Below are positions 1 to 10,134 of a DNA stretch of 64,000 bases, one piece after another. Position numbers and translations under genes: made by a program. The notes below the pieces were generated by a model, which was given only the letters and a program-made list of their open reading frames with translations, ran no database searches and was not told the origin of the DNA. Origin of the DNA: Erodium maritimum (Eukaryota; Streptophyta; Magnoliopsida; Geraniales; Geraniaceae); contig OY997591.1 of assembly GCA_963921825.1 (NCBI GenBank), positions 56,645,031 through 56,709,030 of the forward strand, in the 5' to 3' direction. How positions within the stretch are numbered: the first letter of the stretch is position 1; every line of letters begins with the position of its first letter.

Positions 1-1
1 G

Positions 2-3000
2 CCGCGTGCTGATGAAAGGACATGCTACCATTGCGGCCGACGAGGTCACATCTCGACTGTGTGTCCCGAACGGGTTGCAGGAGTATCAGCGCAGCGACCA
101 CAGCAAACGCAGTCTAGTCAGTCACCTTCGTTGCGGCCGCGTCAGACTCTGGCTCCAAGAGCCCCACGCCAGGCAGCGAGCGCGCTGGCGCAGAGACATC
201 AGCAGAGGGCTCCGCAGCAGATGACCCTTCCACCACCCCCGAGAGGAGGACCTCAGGCACAGCAGGGTCGGGTGTATGCTGTCACTGACTCCCGAGCAGA
301 GGGACGCCACTTCGGTCATGAGACCACTCAGGGTACGTGCTTGCTTTACAATTCATTGGCGTCTTTTTTATTTGATACTGCGGCATCACATTCTTTCATC
401 TCTTCTTCTTTCGCTGATATGTTATGATTGAGGGTAGATTCTTTGAGTCGACCTTTGTGTCTTGACACCTCGGTTACGGGAGATGTGGTCCTGAGTACCG
501 TATGTCGTGCATGTGAGATTAGAGTGGTTGATTGCCCTTTTTCTGGTGATTTGCTTGTGTTGGATATGACGGCATTTTACGTGATCTTGGGGATGGACTT
601 GCTCGCGAGATACCTAGCGTCGATCGATTGTTATCGGAGACAGGTGACAGTGGTGTCGGGCGACACGATCGTTACTTGTGTCTTGGGCAGTAGGAGCGGA
701 GTTCTCCTATCAGCATTGACCGTGGGAGATGAGGCGACGACCGTTCAGAGCAGAGAGCTGCTGCGGGTAGTGTGCGAGCTCCTGGAGGTATTTCCGGAGG
801 AGTTATCAGGATTACCGCCAGCGCGCGAGGTTGTGTTTAGGATCGACTTGATACCGGGGACGGCGCCGATATCCATGGCCCCGTACCGATTTGCACTAGC
901 CGAGTTGGTTGAGCTGAAGCGACAACTCGAGGAGCTTCGAGAGAAGAGATTTATCTGTCCGAGTGCTTCACCGTGGGGAGCACCCGCCCTCTTCGTGAAG
1001 AAGAAGGGTGGAGCACTGAGGATGTGCATCGATTATCGGAAGTTGAACCGGGTCACGGTGAAGAACCGCTAGCCGATGCCGAGGATCGATGACTTGTTCG
1101 ATCAACTGAGAGGAGCGACGTGCTTCTCAAAGATTGATCTACGATCAGGGTATTACCAGTTGAGGTTATGGGACGAGGATGTGGCGAAGACCGCATTTCA
1201 GACTCTGTATGGGCACTACGAGTTCCTGGTGATGCCGTTCGGGCTGACGAACGCGCCTGCAGTGTTCATGGACCTGATGAACGATATCTTCCGACCGTAC
1301 TTGGACCAGTTCGTCGTGGTATTTATAGACGATATTCTGATTTATTCGTCGAGTGAGGAGGCGCATGTGGAGCACCTGAGGACAATTTTTACGTTGTTGC
1401 GCACTCACCAGTTGTATGGCATCCTGGAGAAGTGCGAGTTTTGGCTAGCCGAGGTGAAGTTCCTCGAGCATGTTGTGTCCCGAGAGGGTATAGTGGTCGA
1501 TCCGGCGAAGATCGACGCAGTCTCGAAGTGGGCTCGGCCCACGAGTGTCTTCGAGATCCGCAGCTTCCTGGGCTTGGCAGGATACTATCGACGGTTCGTC
1601 CAGGACTGCTCACGCCTGGCCGCGCCGATGACTACCCTGACACGCAAGGGAGCCGAGTTTGTGTGGACTGATGAGTGTGAGCACTCCTTTACCGAGCTGA
1701 AGGCTCGTCTGACTACCGCACCCGTGTTGATAGTGCCGGAGCGTGGGGTTGGATATGATGTGTATTGTGATGCGTCCGGTGCGGGACTTGGGTGTGTGTT
1801 GATGGAGTCCGTGAAGGTAGTTGCTTATGGCTCCAGAGAGTTGAAGATACATCAGCGCAACTACCCTACCCATGACTTAGAGTTGGCATCAGTCGTCTTT
1901 AGGCTGAAGAGCTGGCGACACTACTTGTATGGAAAGCGATTCTGGGTATTCTCGAATCACAAGAGCCTCAAGTACATCTTCTCCCAGCGAGACTTGAATA
2001 TGCGCCAGAGGCGATGGATGGAGTTACTTGAGGAGTACGACTTCGAGCTACTCTACCATCTAGTTGCCATGTGTTCGCTGGGGGCTCAGCCCACGCTAGT
2101 TGCTCGAGTGCTAGAGGGACATGCCGAGGACGCCGATACAGTAGAGATTCGGGAGAGGATTACCAGCGGTGTTGACGCTGAGGGCTGGGAGTAGGGTACT
2201 GATCAGGGTCTACGTTACCGAGGAGGACTGTTTGTGCCGCGCGGCTGTAGAGAGGATGTGTTGAGAGAGTCTCACTACTCCCGTCTTGCTGTGCACCCGG
2301 GTGGCACCAAGATGTATCGGGATGTCAGACGACAGTTTTGGTGGAGCGGGATGTGGAGAGCAGTCGCGAAGTTCGTCTCGAGATGCTTTACCTCTCAGCA
2401 AGTGAAGGCCGAGCATCAGCGTCCTGCCAGTTTGTTACAGCCACTGCCTATCGCACAGTTGAAATGGGAGCACGTCACGATGGACTTCGTGTGCATCTTA
2501 CCGAGGTCGCCGAGAGGGCACGATGCTGTTTGGGTGGTGGTCGACAGACTGACCAAGTCGGCGCACTTCTTAGCTATGAGGATGACTGATCCGGTTGACA
2601 CTTTGAGCCGTTTGTATGTTCGAGAGATTATCCGACTTCACAGGGTTCAAGTATCGGTTGTATCCGACAGAGATCCTCGATTCACCTCCAGGTTTTTGGA
2701 GAGTTTGCAGAGAGCATTGGGGACCGAGGTCCTACTTAGTACAACGTACCACCCGCAGACAGATGGTCAGTCAGAGCGCACGATTCAGATCTTAGAGGAC
2801 ATGTTGCGAGCGTGCGTACTAGACTTCCGAGGATCATGGGAGGATCACTTACCGTTAGCCGAGTTCGCCTACAACAATAACTTACAGGCTAGTATTGGGA
2901 TGACACCGTTCGAGGCGATGTATGGTAGGCCGTGTCGATCGCCCATGTGTTGGGAAGAGGTGGGAGACAAGAGTCTGCTTGTTCCGGATCTTGTCCGGGA

Positions 3001-3520
3001 GACGACCGAGAAGGTCGCATTGATTCGTGAGCGATTGAGGACCGTGCAGAGACGATAGAAGAGTTATGCAGATAGACGACGCCGACCTCTGGAGTTTACA
3101 GTCGGTGATCATATGTTTCTAAGGGTGAGCCCGAAGAAGGGGCTGGTGCGGTTCAACCGCGGAGGAGGCAAGTTGGCCCCGCAGTTTATCGGGCCTTTCG
3201 AGATTTTGGGCAAAGTGGGAGTCGTTGCTTACCGTCTTGCATTGCCACCGCAACTTGGGAACGTTCATAACTTCTTCCATGTTTCCCAACTGTAGAAGTA
3301 CACTGCGACCCCTCCCACATTATTGAGTTGACGGACATCGATGTAGTTGAGGTTTCGTATGAGGAGCAGCCAGTCAAGATTCTAGATACGCGAGAGCCGG
3401 TCTTGAATGGCAAGACTATCCCACTGGTACGGGTGCAGTGGCGGCACCACGGAGCAGAGTTGACCTAGGAGCGCGAGGATGAGGTCCGTGCGAAGTACCC
3501 CAGCCTGTTCGACCCTTGAG
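2..3520 (+). pseudogene. gypsy gag-pol polyprotein remnant (Tekay-like), six nonsense codons
   Basis: One reading frame runs from base 2 to about 3295. It holds the gag zinc knuckle CYHCGRRGHISTVC (23-64); a protease with FDTAASHSF in place of the usual D-S/T-G-A (about 368-400); a reverse transcriptase with FIDDILIYS (about 1325); RNase H from about 1755; and an integrase whose zinc finger ends CFTSQQ instead of CxxCQQ, followed by MDF, SDRD and GQSERT carrying the D,D,E residues. Stops fall at 425, 1070, 2192, 3056 and 3293. The frame changes near 3296, and the chromodomain (about 3400-3520) has a further stop at 3466. RNase H lacks the usual PGKANVVADALSR block, so its last catalytic Asp is gone (around 2060). 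The element cannot make its own enzymes. Confidence 0.9.
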
Positions 3521-3552
3521 GTACTTTCGTGTTCAATTTCTAGGACGAAATT

Positions 3553-3570
3553 CTTTTAAGGGGGGTAGAT
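3553..3570 (+). other. polypurine tract of gypsy A
   Basis: The purine run AAGGGGGGTAGA, preceded by TTCTTTT, abuts the LTR start TGTAAGAACC. This is the plus-strand priming site position expected for an LTR retrotransposon. The same motif recurs before the family B 3' LTR (23043-23060). Confidence 0.85.
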
Positions 3571-3622
3571 TGTAAGAACCGCCCTCAGTCGATCCCGGTC
3601 GAACCGGTGATTTTTGGCGAAA

Positions 3623-3648
3623 GTTGACTTTTGGCTGGAAAAGTCAAC
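3623..3648 (+). promoter_or_regulatory. inverted W-box-like hairpin in LTR A
   Basis: The arms GTTGACTTTT (3623-3632) and AAAAGTCAAC (3639-3648) are a perfect 10-bp inverted repeat around a 6-base loop. Each arm carries a TTGACT core, the W-box recognised by WRKY factors. Equivalent hairpins occur at 12672-12697 (minus-strand LTR, one mismatch), 17143-17168, 23248-23273, 38388-38413 and 50078-50103. Promoter function is an inference from position in the LTR and from the motif. Confidence 0.55.
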
Positions 3649-4705
3649 CGATGACTCCGGAAGTCATTCAGGACCTTTCCGGGACCCAAAAAGCCTAGCC
3701 ATCGTTACGGTTAGCTTAGTTGTGTCATTTCCTTTTAAATGACTATCTTTGCGAAAAAAGTCAAACTCGGGTCAAACTAAGGCTATTTAACGACTAAACC
3801 TAATTAAATTAAAGGTGCTGGAATTTATTAAGGGCAAGGTGGCCCCCACATGAACACTTGTCCATGGTGGATTGGAGGAGAAGAAATGGGTATACAATGA
3901 CCCATTAACCCTCTTGTGTGCCAAAATAGAAGAAGGAAGACTAGAGGGCATTTTAGACTTTTCTCCCTTAGGTTTAAGACAACATTTTGGGCCACATTTC
4001 AAGCATAGTCTTTGTGTTGGCCGAAAATCACAAGTAGGGGAGAAGGAAGGAGCCCAAAAGCTTGGAGAAGAAGCAAAGTGGGAAAATGGAAGCTTTTTGG
4101 TGGATTTCTTCTCAAATCATCTCCAAAATCACTTCATCTTCATCCCCTTTCCATTCTCAAGGTAAGTAACCTCTTAAATCCTACTTTCAATCTACTTGGG
4201 GTTATGGGTTTTCATTTAAATTGCATGAACTGGTTGGGTTTTGAATTAGTTGTTGGTAGATGGTTGTTTTGATGAAGATTAGTGAAGATTTTGGTTAAGA
4301 ATCAATTGACTGTTGATGTTTGGAGGAAACCCATTATGGGTGTTGAAGTTTTTTTTTTTTGATAGATAATGATTTATTGATAGACTTTGGAATAAAGAAA
4401 ATTACAAAGTCTGGGGTAAACACCCAATAACCTCCAAAACAAAAATAAAACAGAGAACTTAATTCCTGCGAGAAGTAGAAATGCATAAGAAAGGGGAAAT
4501 CAACCAGGAGGAAAGAGAGACATCCTCTTGTAAATCTCCTGCCCTCCTACAAACATTGAAAGAATGAAGCTACAACTTGGAATAAACCGAATCCAAACTA
4601 GCCTCTGAAGCCTGAAAAAACCACAGCGTTTCTATGGATCCATAGATGCCAGAAACATAGGTAGCCAACTTTCACCCAAACAGACCTGAGAGGCTTTCGA
4701 AAACC

Positions 4706-7700
4706 TCACCAAGCATAAAGCATAGAGAGACAATCACCAGGAATCACCCAAGATATGGACCACCAAAGGAAGACTCTTTCCCATAATGACCAAACAAATT
4801 TGCAATGTAAGAACAAATGGTTTGAGTCCTCAAAGACCCTAGAGCAAAAACAACAGAGCATATCCTGCAGGGAAATGTGCAGTCCTCTTTCCTCCAAAAA
4901 AGTCTTAGTTGGTATGGCATTGTGGGCCATCAACCAAACCAAAGAGCTATATTTTGGAGGAAGATTCTTGATCCAAAGAATACCAGCCCAAGGTTCCGGA
5001 GCAGGAGATGGGTCTTGCAAGGGAAGATAAACAAAGGAGGAAGAGAATCCCCGTTCTCTTTGGGACCAAGAGACAGTATCAGGCAGCCCCGGGTTAACAA
5101 GAACGGTTCCCAAAAGGTCCATAAGAGCCACAGATTCTTCATGTTCTTGCACAAACAAAAAAGACCTGCGATACTCAAAATTCCACATGCCATCAGACCA
5201 AAAATCTAAAACAAGAGCCCATTTTTCATCACAGATAATGTATAGCCTAGGGAATCGAAAACGTAGAGCCGCGTTGCCAACCCATACATCCTGCAAGAAA
5301 CGAATTCGATCCCCTTTACCAAGACACCAATGGAAGCTCTGATCCCCAAAGATGGTTCTGAATCTCGGATCATCTGCCAAAGACAAAACATATTTGAAAA
5401 AGAAAGAGGATCCAGGTCTATCAAGAGGTGTGAGGTCCCATTTAGAGAGGCGCCAACCATATTTAGCACATAGGACCCTCTTTCACAGAGAGTCCTTATT
5501 AGAGGAAAAACGCCAAAACCATTTGGCTAAGAGACTCCTATTAATCTTACCCAAGCCTCTAATACCTAGGCCACCTTCACACTTGGGTTTGCAAACCACC
5601 GACCAACGAACTTTGCACAAGACTCGGGAACGGGCTTTATTGTGCCAAAGAAAACGTCTCCTCCAAGCTTCAAGTTCTGCCAAGACCCCTTTGGGTGCCC
5701 TAAAAAGAGACATAAAGAACACCGGTAATGCAGACAAGGTTGATTTAATCAAAACAAACATGTCCGGAAAGGAAAGATCCTTAGTCTTCCAAAGAGCCAA
5801 AGAAGCTTTAAACTTCTGAATTACCGGTTGCCAAAAGGAAGCTCGACGAGGGTTAGCACCAAGCATGAATCCAAGATACTTCATGGGAAAGGAGCCCATA
5901 GAGCAGTCCAAGGTAGAAGCAACCAGGGCAGGGGATAAAGTTCTCTTATTCAAGAGAATGGTTGTGGACTTCTCGAAAGTAATCTTGAGGCCCGAACAAG
6001 CCTGAAAACCAATCAGTGAGTGCTTGAGGAGCTGGAGACCTTCAACCGAACCTTTGAGAAAGAGAATAGTGTCATCTGCAAACTGCAAATGAGAGATAGT
6101 ATGTCCTCCAATGCCCACTTGAATTCCTGCAAATTCTCCCAAACGAATACCATTCTCCAAAACCTGATGGAGACCCTCTGCTGCTAGAAGGAAGAGGAAA
6201 GGCGAAAGAGGACAACCTTGACGTATGCCATTTTGGAGAGCAAAGTCTTGACTCGGAGAGCCATTAATAAGAACTGCAATATGAGCCCGAAAACATGATA
6301 TCATCCAGAATCGCCATTTGGATGGGAAGTTCATCCTAGACATCACCTCATCAAGGTAGGACCAACTCACCTTATCAAATGCCTTTTCAAAATCGAGTTT
6401 CAGAATCACAACTTCCTCACTTGACTTTTTAACCATATCAATGACCTCTGAAGCAATAAGAACGCCATCCACTAGTTGCCTACCAGCAACAAACCCCGAC
6501 TGAGCATCACTGATGACATCATTAAGAACCTGACGAAGGCGATTTGCTAAAACCTTCGAATGGATCTTATAAATAGAAGAAATCAGGCTAATTGGCCGGT
6601 AGTCGTTAAAAGACTCTGCATGGCTCGTCTTCGGGATGAGAGTTAGAAAGGTGGAGTTGATTCCCTTTCCAATTTTCCCGGTGAGGAAGAACTCTGAGAA
6701 GAAGCGAACAACATCATCTTTTATAGTGTCCCAACAAGTCGTTATAAACAAAAGGGAGAATCCGTCAGGGCCGGGTGCCTTATCATCTCTGCAATCTCGT
6801 ATAGCTGCTCTGATCTCTATGACTGAAAAAGGCTCTATTAACATGGTTGCTTGGACAGATGAGAGACGGGCAAAAGGCAGTGATTGCAGAGGCAATCTGG
6901 TGCCTACAGGCTTTGAGAACCGGAGCTTAAAATGCTCTGCAGCCTGGTCTTTGATGGCCTCCGGTTCAGAATACACGGTGTCACTGACCTGCACCTGGAA
7001 AAGGTTATTTCTGGCAGCCCTTAAGTTGGCGATACGATGAAAAAAAGGCGAACAGATGTCTCCCTGTTTGTTCCAGTTTTGTCGTGCCTTTTGACTCCAA
7101 ATATATGCAAGAGAGTGCTGACTACACATCAGATCAACACGCAGCAGCGACCTCTGAACACATTCAGCATCAATCAAATCCCGCTCTTCCAACAAAGCGT
7201 CCAGCTTATCAATGTCTTGGACCAGCTGATCCACTTCTCTATCAACCCGGCCAAAGACCTCAATGTTCCATCTCTGCAGATCACAACGCAATTTTCTGAA
7301 TTTTTACCATAAGCAATAAGCAGCAGAACCCTGGCATGAGTAGGAGTTCCAAAACGATTGTACATATGCCTTGAAATACATGTGCTCTGTCCAGGCGTTG
7401 ATAAAGCGAGACGGTTTTGGCCCCCAGTTAATAGTCGTTGTATGCAGCAAAATTGGTCGGTGATCAGACAAAGAAAGCGGGAGCCCTAATTGTATAAACG
7501 AATCAAAGTTGTCTAGTACTTGGGGAGAGACTAGAAAACGATCCAAACGCGAAGCTTTGGAGCCTCCCCCATACCATGTATAGCTCGCTCCCACCATATT
7601 CAGGTCAATTAGCTCCAAAGCCTGCAAGAAATCAAAAAATACAGAGCAATCCACACTACTGGTTGCACAATTTCTCCTCTCATCCTCAGATAAAACTGAG

Positions 7701-8128
7701 TTAAAATCGCCTCCCAAGATCACATTATCACAGAGTAAAGGACGTTCAGTAATTAGCATGTCCCAAAGAGCACCACGACCGGCCATAGAACAAGGGCCAT
7801 AAATATTAACAATGGTGATATTTAACGAGCAAGGAAGATAGATACCCGACCAAAGCAGAACGTTGTCGATGGGTTTGGATGAGGTCAAAGAGAAGAGCGT
7901 TTCTTTCCAAGCAGAGAAGACGCCACCGGATGCACCATCGGATGGGATAAAACAGAAGCCCCAGCCAGAGAACAGGCCACATTCTCGAAGGAAAATAGAG
8001 GTGATGTCAGTGATTTTTGTTTCTTGCAACAAGACAAATTCAGGCTTTTGAGATACAAGGACACGCCTAAAGTCTCTCCTCTTCTGAGAGGAGTTGGCTC
8101 CCCTCAAATTACATGAGAGGAGCCTTAT
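4706..8128 (-). pseudogene. LINE 1 ORF2: endonuclease - reverse transcriptase - zinc finger, broken
   Basis: This is a plant L1 ORF2 read right to left in one frame. The probable start at 8128 is ATA rather than ATG, followed by RLLSCNLRGANSS. The APE-type endonuclease shows LQETK, GGDFNSV, SRLDRFLVS and SDHRPI. The reverse transcriptase shows APGPDGFS, RPISLISSIYKI, GCPLSPFLF and the catalytic FADDTILF. A C-terminal zinc-finger-like domain carries CCFCSRVFEDSNHLFLHC. Stops at about 7301 and 5480 cut it into three open pieces without a frameshift between them. In an intact element this protein nicks the target and copies the RNA at the nick. Confidence 0.9.
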
Positions 8129-8332
8129 GGTTCAGAGATGAGCCGAGGACGGGGGGAGATATAGAGTGCCTCCACCCGGATCAAGAGCAGGCGCAGAATA
8201 ATCTGCCTCTTCCAACCGGAGCTATTCTGAAATTTCAGCATCCAAGTTCTCAAACTGTTCTCGAACATCCACCCCCTTCTCTAGAGCTTTATATCCGACC
8301 TTCTTGACATACGCCCATGCTTCGTCCTTTCG

Positions 8333-9787
8333 TTACCTCAGAGTAACAGGCGAGGGAAGCTTAGAAGGTCCCGTAACTCTGAAACGTTGTTTAGCTCGCG
8401 AGCGACCGAAGGCAGGAGGAGAAGCTATTGTGTGTTGCACACGTAACGATAGCGTCTTCGAGGGAACGGGCTCCTTCTCGACTTGGACCGTGGCAAGGCC
8501 CAAAGATGAATCAGGTACTGGAGATGGGGTAGGAGAACCCAAGAAAGAGTCCTCAAAATCTGCATAACCTTGACTAGATAGAGGAGATCTATCAAACCCG
8601 AAGTTATCGGTATTCGAATTCAAATTTGAAGTTCGAAAAAGATCTGAACTGGCTGATTTCACGGGCGAGCTGGGGATCGTCGGAGTAGCAGTCCCTGACG
8701 GAGCAAGAATCGCCGGGACTGAACGAGGCACAAGATCAGCTTTGATCGGGTCTATCAAAATTGGAAAGGAAGCCGCGTCCAAGCGCAAGGAGAGTTGCTT
8801 AAGGGATAATCGATCAGTACTATGGAAGAGAACAAACAGCCTCTCATAATCAGCTCTGATATATTGCAGCACCGTGCCCAAAACAGCTCCAATTGCCTCA
8901 AAATTGCTTGATGTCCATCCATGAATGGGTAGACCTGATATCGAGCACCACTGAAAGAGACTGGACTGAGTAAACAAACTGTCTGACGAACGGACAATAT
9001 CAAACCACGACGATAAAGCAGTCCAGTCCTCATCGTCCATGGAGGAAGAAAGCATGAAAACTCTGTTTCCAAAGTGCTTAAGGTCATATTGAATCAAACC
9101 CGCCTTAACAAGCTCATCCTTAATTAAAGAAAGGGATAACGATGCATGAGAGATACCAATGACGCTACCCACGGCTTGAGATTTCAACAAGTCATCAGAA
9201 ACTCATGTAATGATCTTAGGGGTTCCGAGTACAGAGGGAGGAGCAGCAGCTTGTATTTGAGGAGAATTGGGCTTCCAAGAAGAGTTTCTTGTCTTTTTAG
9301 TATCCTTCAGCCAGGCATGAACTACCAGAAGGCGGCTGCCAGAGAAACGCTTCCCGTTCAGAGCATCTATCATCTTCTGAGAGTGATCAGAAGTAGTGTG
9401 GATAAAACCAAACTGGCGACCTGAGGCAGTAGTACGCTTGCTCAAAAATACACCTGAAACAGAGCCAAAATATGAAAATAGACGATAGAGCCAGTGTTCC
9501 TTTACAGAGGATGGAAAATTGCAAACTAAGAGCTTGCAAGGATCGATATCCACAGATTTTGGGGATGGAGCCTTATGATCTGGGGCGGCAGTCTTATGCT
9601 CGGAATGTGCAGATTGCGAGGGCCCTGAGTGTGCAGCTGGGATTGCCTGAGTAGCATGAGTGTTGTCGAAGCGACAGATCAGAGACGCCACCGAGTGAAC
9701 AGGTGTGGCCAAAGACTTCCCCGTGATAGTCCGAGCTGCAGTCGAAGCTTCTGAGGTAGACATAGACATAGGCCATCGATCAGCCAT
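8333..9787 (-). pseudogene. LINE 1 ORF1: RRM-containing RNA-binding protein, one stop
   Basis: From the ATG at 9787 the protein begins MADRWPMSM. It has an RNA-recognition motif with RNP2 LLVCNFP and RNP1 GRQFGFIHT, then a long C-terminal region containing DLKHFGNRVFML and an Arg/Lys-rich tail. A single TGA at about 9201 splits it; the remainder stays in the same frame to 8333. Plant L1 ORF1 proteins bind the element RNA. ORF2 follows downstream on the same strand. Confidence 0.8.
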
Positions 9788-10044
9788 AACGTTCTCCTTG
9801 GACCCAGAAATCCACAGAAGAGAAGAAGTTGGATTTGAATTCAGAAGCATTCAAGATTCCGGCCAGAAATCCGGTCAGTTCACCGACGGCATCTCTAAAT
9901 TGCGAGGTTTGAGGGTTTTGATGACTGATTTTGGAGTTTGATGAGGTTAGAAATAGAGTTTTTGAAGTAGTTTTTCGTGGAAACGAAGTTGGGGAAGAAG
10001 GAGTTGGGTCTGCCCAGATTTGGCGCGGAAAGGGCCTCTGGCCG

Positions 10045-10134
10045 GCCCTCTGAGCGGCACGGTCCGGGTTAGGTACCGGTCCTCTGAGCGGCACGGTCCG
10101 TGCTTGGTACCGGCCCTCTGAGCGGCACGGTCCG
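10045..10134 (+). repeat. 34-bp GC-rich minisatellite in LTR A (left part)
   Basis: Units start CCTCTGAGCGGCACGGTCCG and repeat every 34 bp. The array is cut at GTCCG by the inverted solo LTR and resumes at 12750-12890 with diverged units of the same length. The original array held six to seven units. Confidence 0.8.

Larger units (their letters stand above)
4350..9961 (-). mobile_element. L1-type LINE (LINE 1), near full length
   Basis: A T-run at 4349-4360 is the poly(A) tail of a minus-strand element. ORF2 (endonuclease, reverse transcriptase, C-terminal zinc finger) and an upstream ORF1 with an RNA-recognition motif follow. TTGAAGT occurs at both ends (4343-4349 and 9962-9968) and is the likely short target duplication. 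The element sits inside gypsy A LTR sequence, whose match to the solo LTR resumes after 9968. The exact 5' end is uncertain by some tens of bases. Confidence 0.85.

Noticed and set aside
7037-7312. Plus-strand open frames over LINE 1
   Set aside because: They are shadows of the ORF2 reading frame on the minus strand.
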